In this document: piece after piece, positions 8,940 to 18,617 of the stretch
How positions within the stretch are numbered: position 1 is the first letter of the stretch
How the letters are laid out: each line of letters starts with the position of its first letter
Assembly: GCA_040285825.1 (NCBI GenBank)
Contig: JAUPSS010000002.1
Location: 3,534,001 to 3,598,000, forward strand
Reading direction: 5' to 3'
DNA length: 64,000 nt
Source: Eukaryota sp. TZLM1-RC
Lineage: Eukaryota > Metamonada: BaSk clade
Translations under genes and position numbers: made by a program
Notes under the pieces: model-generated
Told to the model about the DNA's origin: nothing
Seen by the model: the letters and a program-made list of their open reading frames with translations, nothing else
The model's database searches: none

Positions 8940-11513
8940 TTGGATATACCGAGAAATTAAGTAAAATTTTTGAAGACAAATGCTTTGACAACAAATGGTC
9001 CAAGGCTTTGTCAGCTTTAAGTCCCGGAGTTAAAGCACCGAACAATGAAAATACAATAGATAAACTGAAAATACTTCATCCTTATGAAGACCCTATAATG
9101 GATCAAAATTTTTACGGCACATACTGGGAAAATTATCCATTGATGCCATCAGAAGTTTTTTCGGTTATCAAAAAGAGACCTCGTGGTAAGTCTGCCGGAC
9201 TTTCTGGTATTACTATTGATCATGTAAAAGCCGCGATTATTTCTTCAGAAGATTGCATTGGTTTATTGACCAAATTTTTCAACCAAATATTATCTGGTCA
9301 ACGCAAATACCCAGAAGAATTAAGAAGTTCTCGTTTGACTGCACTTGTCAAAAATTCAAAAATGGATGTTCGTCCTATTGCAGTCTCTGAGAGCTTACAC
9401 AATATTTTTTCTGCGTGTTGCTTGAGCAGGTTCAATGAGAAAGCTAAAAAGATTTTATTACCCTTTCAATATGGTATAAATACTACAGATGGAGTCTCTT
9501 CAGCGATTTTTGCTACTGATGTCTTATTTCGTCAAAATGAATCCAATGTTTGCATGTCATTGGATTTTAGTAATGCTTTCAATTCACTAAGTCGTCGCAG
9601 TATCCATGGTGCTCTATTGCAATATATGCCTGAATAAATGCCGTATTTTCAATCAACATATAGCACATATTCTAATTTACATTTTGGTAATTGCATTTTG
9701 AGTTCATCAAGTGGTGTAAAGCAAGGAGATCCGTTAGGACCTCTTTTGTTTTGTTTGGCCATTCATCCTATTTTATGGCAAATTCAGGAGATGCTTCCTT
9801 CGCTGAAAATGATTGCATATATGGATGATGTTGTGCTTATTGGTGATTTAAATAGTGTGAAACAAGCAACTGTATGTTTAAAGAATTATTTACCAATATT
9901 GGTCTCCGACTTAATTTACTTAAATGTGTTTTGTTATCGAATTCTCCAGTTTCCACAATAATTGATGATATTGAAATTCAAGCCAAATTATATTCAATTG
10001 ATGCTATTCGTCATTTGGGTTTGTTTTTAGGAAATAATGATGAAATTACCAAAAAATTGTTTGAAAAGTTGAACTCAATTTCTGACAAAATTGACCGAAT
10101 GATGAATTTAGATATAAAAAAACACATCAAATTTACCATTATAAGACTGTGTTTTAGTTCCAATTTTAATCATATATTTCGATCTACAAATCCTCTCGTC
10201 ACTAGACCTTTGGCTCAAAAGTTTAATGAGTTACGTGCAAAAGTTCTGTCTCAATTACTGGGATGTAAAATGTTTCAAATTCCAGATCATGCTTACCTTA
10301 GTCCACATTATGGTGGTTTAGGGTGGACGAAGGCTTCTGTTCTTACCTCGTGTGCTTTTGTTGGTGGATGCAGAAATGCAATCTTTGAGTTTTCCGAAAG
10401 ATTTGCAGATTGGGAAGATTTATTGATGACAACGCAAAGTTCCACTGTTTTTGCATTAAATGAAGAAATTTCAAGAATTGATGTAGAAAAATGGGGTCGA
10501 TGTTTTCCCCAATCATTCAATGGCAATATTCCAGAAAAAAATGTTTTAAATTTGAAGTACACTCTTCGAACATTACAGAAACGATTGACTGGAATGTATG
10601 ATAAAGATCTTTATAATAATATATGCAGCTCGGCTGTGTTAAATCAAGATCTTCACTCATTGTTATTGGAAAAGGGTGTTTGTGAAAATAAGTCGTCAGA
10701 TTCTTCACTGTTTGTAACTATTGTACCACGAAGATTTGGATTGTGTGCCACTAATGAAGCATTTGTAACAAAAATGAGATTATATTTGAATATCCCCATT
10801 AATCAATTATTATCAAAAGAAAAATGTATTTGTTCGAATTCACCTCAACTCACTTTGCGCCATGCTCTAAATTGTTCTACATTGATAACTTATCGTTCTT
10901 CATTACATAATGCTGTTAGAGACACTGTTTTCAATATGGCACAAACTGCAAGAATATCGTGTATCAAAGAGCCCCTGCTGAAGGAAACACTTTCTCTGAA
11001 TAATTTTGGTTCTGATGATAGAGGTGATGTATACTGTGATTGGATTGATAATTCTGAAGCTATTGTTGACTTTGTCTCATGTAATGTTGCAAACGATACT
11101 TTGGTTCACAGAAGAAAACTTAATCCTGTGGCTGCTCTGGATTTTAAAGCAAAAGAAAAACATAGAAAATATGATAAAGAAATTGAAGATGCAAATGTCG
11201 ATAGAAATACACAGCTGGTTTTTATTGCTTTCCCATTTTCGATAAATGGAAGATTATCAGTTGAAGCAGAAACTTTTTTGGATGACTTCCAAAAAATGGT
11301 GAAAGAAAAAACAATGAAAAGATTTGATATTTTTTTATGGCGTTCACGGATTCAATTTGCCATTATTAATAGATTACCGCGGTTTTTCAATCGAATTAGA
11401 GAAGCTTTAGCTAGACAGCAAGCAAATCAAGATTTTGTAGAGGAAATCTTGGTTTAATGATAGTCGTCCCATTAGTTATGATTTAATTTAATCAAGTGTG
11501 CAAATTCAATAAA
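8940..11513 (+). mobile_element. Non-LTR retroelement, family A, longest copy (broken)
   Basis: Reverse transcriptase plus C-terminal domains spread over three open stretches (about 8882-9637, 9638-9961, 9874-11457). RT motifs: GKSAGLSGITIDHVKAA, RPIAVSES, MSLDFSNAFNSLSRRSIHG, SSSSGVKQGDPLGPL, catalytic YMDDVVLIGD and RHLGLFLG. C-terminal part: finger CICSNSPQLTLRHALNC (C-x-C-x9-H-x3-C), then RGDVYCDWIDNSEAIVDF (R-x-D...D nuclease core) and KAKEKHRKYDK. One stop (TAA at 9635) and one frameshift near 9870 break the frame. The 3' UTR is short and conserved between copies: GTCGTCCCATTAGTTATGA, then GTGTGCAAATTCAATAAAT. No N-terminal domain is visible, so the copy is probably 5'-truncated. Confidence 0.85.
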
Positions 11514-12005
11514 TACGATGTATGTGATTGGATTGATAATTCTGAAGTTATTGTTTATTTTGTCTCATGTAATGTTGCAAATGATACTTTGGTTCAAAGA
11601 AGAAAACTTAATCCTGTGGCTGCTCTGGATTTTAAAGCAAAAGAGAAACATAGAAAATATGATAAAGATATTGAAGAGGCTAATGTCGATAGAAATACAC
11701 AGCTGGTTTTTATTGCTTTCCCATTTTCGATAAATGGAAGATTATCAGTTGAAGCAGAAACTTTTTTGGATGATTTCCAAAAAATGGTGCAAGAAAAGAC
11801 AATGAAAAGATTTGATATTTTTTTATGGCGTTCACGGATTCAATTTGCCATTATTAATAGATTACCTCGGTTTTTCAATCGAATAAGAGAAGCTTTAGCT
11901 AGACAGCAAGCAGATCAAGATTTTGTAGAGGAAATCTTGGTTCAATGATAGTCGTCCCATTAGTTATGAGTTAATTTAATTCAGTGTGCAAATTCAATAA
12001 ATTTT
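11514..12005 (+). mobile_element. Family A retroelement, 5'-truncated copy in tandem
   Basis: Begins directly after the 3' end of the previous copy, inside the nuclease core (VCDWIDNSEVIVYF), and runs to the same stop and 3' UTR ending in GTGCAAATTCAATAAAT. The single frame 11496-11948 is intact. Head-to-tail junction without spacer. Confidence 0.85.
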
Positions 12006-12360
12006 TAAGAATGAAAAATCAAATTTTGAATAATTTTCCCTTTTGGAAGAGGTATCCGGTCATTCATGAAAAGCGAAGTAATTGATGAGACTTTTTTTCT
12101 CATTGCAGAAGTTTCGATATCAATATCTCTACATCCTTCTAGAAGGAGAGATTTTACTTTGTTGATGAATGATGAGAAGTTTTTCTCATCCTGTTTTTCA
12201 GAACATTGTTGTTTCTCTTAACATCATAGAAAACATCAACAAACCGATCCAAGTAATCAAAGTAATGCTCCTGTTACATCAATGTTCAATTCATTTTTTG
12301 TTGATTTTTCTACAAGATTTTTCTAAACTTTGGAAATTTTGCCATTTTGATTTAACGGAA
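12006..12360. other. Gene-free stretch, nothing recognised
   Basis: A+T-rich DNA between retroelement tails, with no convincing coding or structural signal. Confidence 0.4.
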
Positions 12361-12361
12361 A

Positions 12362-12500
12362 TTATTTATTTTCAAACGCAAACAGAACAATTAAACAAAA
12401 ACTAGAACTCAATATCTTCAATACACGCATCAACAGTATTAAATCTTTTTAGCGCTCGAATTTCATATTCTATTTCTATTTGTAACAAAGTGCTTTCTTT
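12362..12500 (-). mobile_element. Family B retroelement 3' tail
   Basis: The minus strand resembles the last 40 codons and 3' UTR of family B (compare 32310-32450). The ending DACIEDIEF is recognisable with point changes, followed by the AAAACTAGAACTC-type tail. Confidence 0.6.
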
Positions 12501-12529
12501 ATCACTTGTTATCTGTATATATTTAATGA

Positions 12530-12905
12530 ACTTCCACACTTAACAAAATATACTCATAACTAATTGGACGAAATTCATGGAACCAAGATTTCCTCTACAA
12601 AACCTTGATCTGCTTGATGTCTAGCTAAAGCTTCTCTTATTCGATTGAAAAACCGAGGTAATCTATTAATAATGGCAAATTGAATTCATGCGCCATGAGA
12701 AGATTTCAAATCTTTTCATTGTTTTTTCTTGAACCATTTTTTGAAAATCATTCAAAAAAGTTCCTGCTTCTACTGCTAGTCTTCCGTTTATAGAAAATGT
12801 GAATGAATAAAAACAAAAGGTCTATTTCTATCAGCATTAGCTTCTTCAACATCTTTGTCGTATTTTTGGGTGCAGATCTGCTGGACTGTAGAAGTGTATT
12901 AATGA
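12530..12905 (-). mobile_element. Family A-like (A2) retroelement tail, decayed
   Basis: The minus strand shows the family A 3' end: CCATTAGTTATGAG-type UTR, the conserved C-terminal codons (AREALARHQADQ), and upstream AGTFLNDFQKMVQEK. Several indels. It is closer to the relics at 47455-48177 and 55370-55985 than to the intact-looking A copies. Confidence 0.65.
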
Positions 12906-13124
12906 TACAAAGTGAAAACGTAGAAAGACAGAACATAGAGAATAAGTTAAAGCAGACTATTTGAAAAGGAACAACATTGTTTGCTTGAAAATGTTGAATG
13001 CTTGTGATTACTGTTTGAAGAAGAGTGATTGGTATTTTTCGGAAACTAGTTTTTTGTTTCTCGCTACCAAAATTTAGTCATAGTTGGCCTACGCCAAAGC
13101 CACCATTTTTAAGAAGACGAAGAA

Positions 13125-13290
13125 GACTACCTAATATGATCACCAAAGCACTGTTACAGTTAGGAATAGAGTATGAAGATCGCGCGCTTAAGAGATTTGA
13201 TGATGTTGATGCGTGTATTGAGGATATTGAGTTCTAGTTTACTTAATGTTTTGTTAGCGTTGAAAATAAAAATATTTGTAGTAAAAATAT
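13125..13290 (+). mobile_element. Family B retroelement 3' tail
   Basis: The last codons ITKALLQLGIEYEDRAL and DDVDACIEDIEF, then stop, match the end of the family B element at 32342-32450. Followed by the shared UTR with AATGTTTTGTTAGCGTTGAA. Confidence 0.8.
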
Positions 13291-13299
13291 GTCGATAAT

Positions 13300-14497
13300 T
13301 ATTTAATTTATTGAATTTGCACACTTGATTAAATTAAATCATAACTAATGGGACGACTATCATTAAACCAAGATTTCCTCTACAAAATCTTGATTTGCTT
13401 GCTGTCTAGCTAAAGCTTCTCTAATTCGATTGAAAAACCGCGGTAATCTATTAATAATGGCAAATTGAATCCGTGAACGCCATAAAAAAATATCAAATCT
13501 TTTCATTGTTTTTTCTTTCACCATTTTTTGGAAGTCATCCAAAAAAGTTTCTGCTTCAACTGATAATCTTCCATTTATCGAAAATGGGAAAGCAATAAAA
13601 ACCAGCTGTGTATTTCTATCGATATTTGCATCTTCAATTTCTTTATCATATTTTCTATGTTTTTCTTTTGCTTTAAAATCCAGAGCAGCCACAGGATTAA
13701 GTTTTCTTCTGTGAACCAAAGTATCGTTTGCAACATTACATGAGACAAAGTCAACAATAGCTTCAGAATTATCAATCCAATCACAGTATACATCACCTCT
13801 ATCATCAGAACCAAAATTATTCAGAGAAAGTGTTTCTTTCAGCAGGGGCTCTTTGATACAAGATATCCTTGCAGTTTGTGCCATATTGAAAACAGTGTCT
13901 CTAACAGCATCATGTAATGAAGAACGATAAGTTATCAATTTAGAGCAATTTAGAGCATGGCGCAAAGTGAGTTGAGGTGAATTCGAACAAATACATTTTT
14001 CTTTTGATAATAATTGGTTAATGGGGATGTTCAAATATAATCTCATTTTTGTTACAAATGCTTCATTAGTAGCACACAATCCAAATCTTCGTGGTACAAT
14101 GGTTACAAAAAGTGAAGAATCTGACACCTTGTTTTCACAAACACCCTTTTCCAATAACAATGAGTGAAGATCTTGATTTAAAACAGCCGAGCTGCAAATA
14201 TTATTATAAAGATCTTTTTCATACATTCCAGTCAATCTTTTCTGTAATGTTCGAAGAGTATACTTCAAATTTAAAACATTTTTTTCTGGAATATTGCCAT
14301 TGAATGATTGGGGAAAACATCGACCCCATTTTTCTACATCAATTCTTGAAATTTCTTCATTTAATGCAAAAACAGTGGAACTTTGCGTTGTCATCAATAA
14401 ATCTTCCCAATCTGCAATTCTTTCCGAGAACTCAAAGATTGCATTTCTGCATCCACCAACAAAAGCACACGAGGTAAGAATAGAAGCCTTCGTCGAT
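13300..14497 (-). mobile_element. Family A retroelement, 5'-truncated copy
   Basis: One open frame (13363-14397) plus UTR is nearly identical to 10300-11513, with few substitutions across about 1.2 kb, so this is a recent insertion. It includes finger CICSNSPQLTLRHALNC and RGDVYCDWIDNS. It stops abruptly at about 14497 by 5' truncation. It lies tail-to-tail with the B tail at 13125-13290 and just upstream of the RBM25-like gene. Confidence 0.85.
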
Positions 14498-14569
14498 AAT
14501 TTGATGTCATAAAATTATTTTCAACCTCCTAAGATCAACTTAGGTGCCTCACAACCAATATTCTCACCC

Positions 14570-16195
14570 ATGGATCCATTCTTCTCTGCAACAGTGACTG
14601 CAACTGCAGCTCCTACCGTACATAGCATTGATGAATCATGTAAGGTTTTCATTTCTGCTATTCCTTCTTGGCTAGACGATGATGTTTTAAAGCGTATCTT
14701 ACTCGCTTGTGGTTCACTCAAGCAATGGCAACGTGTCAGGGACTCTGAGGGTCATCCACTCTCATTTGGATTTGCAGAGTTTTCCACTCTCATTGATGCC
14801 GCTAAATCCTACTATAACCTCTCCACATTTGCTGTTTCTCCTCTAGAACACCCCCTCAAAGTAACCCTGGACAAGCACGATGCTGTCAGGGCTGACGCCA
14901 TGGATTCAGATAACCTGGCGGATGTATCCATCTATGACCGCATAGTGCAAGCTCTAGAGGGTAGGTCGTCAGGATCAGAAGAAAAGAAAGATGAAGATCA
15001 AAAATCGGTCAAAAAACAACCCGATTCTGATCTTTCAGATCAAAAAGTCACGCAAGAAGTACTTGAATTCCGCCGAAGTCAAGCGGTCCAAGATGTTGTA
15101 CTGACTGAAAAAGACCGCCAAAAACAAGAAGAACTGAAGCGAGAGAAGGAACATGAAATGTTGCTTTTGGCAGAAGCTCTCGGAATCCCTGCTAGCAATG
15201 AATCAAAACAACCTGAACCAATGTTTCTCAAAATTGAAAGTCCAAAAATAGAGGTCAAAAAAGAGGAAATTGATAGAATTCGTGGAGAATGTTACAATTC
15301 ATTTAAACCAGTTGAACAAAGTCTTTCAGAATCTGATAGGTTTTACCTTTCTCAATCAGTTATTGATTTGGCACAAAGTTACGAACGTGAACAGTTTCAG
15401 TTACTTTCACAATCAACTTCCCATTTTTTTGCTTTCCCCGACCCTCTAGCTCCTGCTTCGAAAGTGGATGATTTGCTGGGTGAATGGGACCTGCATCGTC
15501 AGCGACACGTGGCAAGGGAACGTGCTGATGATGTGGCAATTTTGAGTGATCAAAGTAGAAAAGAAGAAGAAAAGATCAAAAAAAAGGAAGCTTTGGAAGA
15601 AGCACCTCCAAATGTTTTGGAAGGCCAGCAGAAAACCGCTCAAGAAACTTTGCCATCGCCAATTAAGGAACAACAACCAGAATCCCAGGAAATTGAGTTT
15701 GGCACCATTGATTTGTCAGACTTACGTGGCGAGGACACTGTCGAAGTCTATAGTAAATCTGAAGAACAACCAGAAGTTACTTCCTTTGAAATGGAACTTG
15801 ATGAAGCTGTTGAACCTTCGACTGTAGATCATCCAACACCTCTACCCAAAGATGATAAGGTTTTGGCTCAGGAGATTGCCAGCAAACTACCGATCGATCG
15901 GGATGAATTATTTAGTTTGAAGCCGGATTATGAAATACTTTCCAAGTCTACCACAATCAGAAACAATCTGAACCAATGGATATTGACCAAAATTGCTGAA
16001 GAGTTAGGTGAAGATCCATTAGATGTGGCTGATGTTGCTTCCGACATCACCACCATGGTAATTGAGGGGAATTCTGTAAAAGATTTAGTTCGAGATATAA
16101 CTGATTTAGTGGAAGAAGGAGGTGAGTTCTTTGTAATGAAGCTCTGGAGGCTTGTTTTACTGCAAAGTGATCTTGCAAAGGCTGGGTTGATTTAA
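14570..16195 (+). CDS. RBM25/Snu71-like splicing factor (RRM + PWI)
   Basis: 541 residues. An N-terminal RRM spans about 24-100 (CKVFISAIPSWLDDDVLKRI as RNP2 region; GFAEFSTLIDAAKS as RNP1 region). A long charged, Lys/Glu-rich middle (140-420) follows. The C-terminal PWI-type helical bundle is at about 440-535 (LPIDRDELFSLKPDYEIL to LVLLQSDLAKAGLI). RRM-charged-PWI is the layout of RBM25 and yeast Snu71, U1 snRNP-associated factors acting at 5' splice sites. It is shorter than human RBM25 and lacks obvious RE/RD repeats. ATG at 14570 precedes the RRM by a short Ala/Thr-rich head. The presence of a U1-type factor matches the introns seen in this window. Confidence 0.8.
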   Translation: MDPFFSATVTATAAPTVHSIDESCKVFISAIPSWLDDDVLKRILLACGSLKQWQRVRDSEGHPLSFGFAEFSTLIDAAKSYYNLSTFAVSPLEHPLKVTLDKHDAVRADAMDSDNLADVSIYDRIVQALEGRSSGSEEKKDEDQKSVKKQPDSDLSDQKVTQEVLEFRRSQAVQDVVLTEKDRQKQEELKREKEHEMLLLAEALGIPASNESKQPEPMFLKIESPKIEVKKEEIDRIRGECYNSFKPVEQSLSESDRFYLSQSVIDLAQSYEREQFQLLSQSTSHFFAFPDPLAPASKVDDLLGEWDLHRQRHVARERADDVAILSDQSRKEEEKIKKKEALEEAPPNVLEGQQKTAQETLPSPIKEQQPESQEIEFGTIDLSDLRGEDTVEVYSKSEEQPEVTSFEMELDEAVEPSTVDHPTPLPKDDKVLAQEIASKLPIDRDELFSLKPDYEILSKSTTIRNNLNQWILTKIAEELGEDPLDVADVASDITTMVIEGNSVKDLVRDITDLVEEGGEFFVMKLWRLVLLQSDLAKAGLI

Positions 16196-16451
16196 AAAAG
16201 TTGGAATTAAAAATCAGAAAATATGAAGAATTTAGAAGAAGATAAAGATGAAGTATTTTCGTTTTTTTTCATTTATCAACTGTTGCTCTAATATTATTAT
16301 GATTAATACTACTATTTTATTGGTTGACATTATCACTGTAAATTAACTAAATCTTTCTTCAATAAATAATTCAATTATTTTGCAAAAAACTATTATACAA
16401 ATCAATAAAATAAAATAATTAAAATAATTAAATATTGCTAAACATTTAAGG
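16196..16451. other. Convergent intergenic spacer
   Basis: Very A+T-rich spacer between two convergent genes; presumably both polyadenylation regions (several AATAAA-like words). Confidence 0.4.
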
Positions 16452-18020
16452 TTACAATACATCTTCTTCATTTCCAATCTTAAGTTCTTCCTCGACCAAA
16501 TGTTTCCTTCTCCAAATCTCTTCCATTCTATTTCTATTTCGTTCAAGTTCAGAACTTCTCAATCTGGATATCAAAGACGAGCTTAGTTGTTCTTCGTTTT
16601 GTGTTGATATAGTTTCAGCATTATCCAATTGAATTTCCCTAAATTCTTTGGAGTTTTGTACAATTGACATTAATGCATGACGGTCGTTCAATAGTTGAAG
16701 TAAATCAGGGTTTACCTCTTCATTGTCCTCATCAATACCTGCATCAATCACTTTCTCAATCAATTCTGATAATTGATTGCTGAAATCGACACAAGCTTCC
16801 CTTAATTTACCAAACCAACTCAAGATTAGATCAATAGCCTTTCTTTTAAGTCCATCATAATGTTGATCAAAAGAATCCAAGATCGAAATATTTTGTTCGG
16901 CCAACTCCAACTCCAACTCCACTAATTCATCATTCAAAGTATCGTTCTTTTCAGAAAACGAACTAACCAAAGCGGTCAAATCTTCCATTTCTAATGGTAA
17001 ATCTTCTACATCTTTCATTTTAGCCAAAACAATCCTCTTTTCTTCTTCAAAAGCTGCGACCAGCTGTAGCGCTTCCTCCTCGTTACTGTGAGAGACAACC
17101 GACAGTGATTTTTGCAACTCCTTATATTCATGATCTTTTGCTTCTTGTATATTAATCATGTCTTTTCTGAAGCCACTTACTAATAAATTAATATTCTGTT
17201 CAAAGTCAATCATCAACTCCTCCACTCCATCAATTAAAGCAATTTTTTTGATATCTGGGTCTTCGGTAGTCAATGTCGAAAACAACCCTCTTACTGCCAA
17301 ACAATTGCTCTTTTCGTCAATCTGACGCTCCCTTTCCTCCTTTTCTTCCTGCTCTCTGACATCAGACTCTACTTTTTCCAAGTCCATCAGCTCCTTCACT
17401 TCTGTTTCAAACTTGTCAATAGCGGCCCTCACTTCAGACTCATGACACAAACGGTAGTCAAGGTACCTAAGCTTTTGACAATGAGCGAGTACACAAGCTC
17501 TATACGACACGTCATCAGCCAGGGGGTTTCCGGTTAACATCAAAATACGCAGACAAGGAAACTTTCGCAAAAAGCGAGACACTTCAGAGACTGGGGTGGC
17601 AATTTTGTTCTTCCCTACGTTGAGCAGACGAAGCTTTGTTAAATGTTCAATGTTGGAGATGGAGGTGAGGTTGTTTCGGAAGAGCCGAAGTTCAGTAATG
17701 TTTACAAGGTTTTCCAAGCCAGATATGGTGTCTATCTGGTTGAATGAGAGGTCAAGAGACTCAAGCAGGATGAGATGTGATATGTTTTCAATGGTCTTGA
17801 TTTTGTTGTTGTCAAGTTTTAAGTGACGGACCTTGGTGTAAGGTTGGAGATTGGCTATGTTCAGAATGTCTGAATGTTAGCTCGTGGAAGAAGAAATACC
17901 TTTGAAACTGAGGGTTATTGTTTGGATATCAAAGATAGAAGCTTCAGGTTTCAATGTACAGGATGAAGAGATAAGCTCTTCATTGATGACTCCTGGTGGC
18001 GGTGGATTAAGGTTTGTCAT
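16452..18020 (-). CDS. DRC3: DRC3 / LRRC48, nexin-dynein regulatory complex subunit 3
   Basis: Exons 18020-17900 and 17869-16452, joined across a 30-nt intron at 17870-17899 (GTATTT...ATTCAG with CTAAC six bases before its end), give 512 residues, close to human DRC3 (523). N-terminus SIFDIQTITLSFK joins DILNIANL across the splice, exactly the family's conserved first LRR segment. Leucine-rich repeats follow (HLKLDNNKIKTIE, ELRLFRNNLTSIS, LRLLNVGKNKI), then the LRR cap (LRYLDYRLCHESEVRAAI), then a long coiled coil to the end. DRC3 sits in the linker between outer doublets of motile axonemes. Without the short first exon the LRR would start truncated, so the intron is well supported. Confidence 0.9.
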
Positions 18021-18024
18021 CAAC

Positions 18025-18200
18025 TGTGTAATAAGTGTTTTTTAAGGTATTGATTGTGAAGTGGAAGATTTTCTTCTTGATTTGAACCTTCATCAACCTT
18101 GGCTCCCTGTAGGTAAACTGGGTGGTTTCGACCATTCAGGTATGCTTCCATCAGTGCCATAATGTTTAACGGAGGATTTTGGTCTCTATTTCAAAATTGT
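18025..18200 (-). pseudogene. Fanzor/TnpB-like relic 3 (extreme C-terminus)
   Basis: The minus strand reads NRDQNPPLNIMALMEAYLNG and then NHPVYLQGAKVDEGS, aligning residue by residue with relic 2 (NRDRNPSLNMLAVMEAHVKG...RPKYLERAKVDKGS). Similarity continues through the 3' UTR (TGTGAAGTGGAAGATT and AATAAGTGT on the plus strand), ending about 9 bp from the DRC3 ATG. Only the RuvC-III/tail portion remains. Confidence 0.75.
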
Positions 18201-18617
18201 TGTCGCTGAAATTTGCCAACTTTCACAGGTTGCAGTTCTTAGATATGAACGTTGTTGCAGTGGCTACAAATTATAATAATCTCCCAATTAATTCAAATTC
18301 TGGACCAAAGATGATGAATAGACGGATGTTATTTGGTCAAAATTGGAAAAATGAATCAATGTACATAACAAATTCAATGTGGTTGTAGACATCCAATATC
18401 ATCATGTTATCAATTGTATTTAGAAATAATGCTCATAACAATGGGTAGAATAAGTATTAAAATAATTTGAAGCTTGCAAGATTGTTGACATCAAAACAAT
18501 GCATTTGTTTTCGAGGATTGAACGTTGTAATTCCTCTAATTATGATTGAAGAATGATTTTGAATGGCTTTTTGAATAGGTGCAAGATTTAATTTTGGGAG
18601 TTCATTAAATACATCTA
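18201..18617. other. Intergenic, nothing recognised
   Basis: Probably older, more decayed upstream parts of relic 3 plus the promoter of the next gene. No motif I can defend. Confidence 0.35.

Noticed and set aside
16452-17717. DRC3 starting at codon 17717
   Set aside because: This would drop the first leucine-rich repeats; the spliced model from 18020 restores a full-length, conserved N-terminus.
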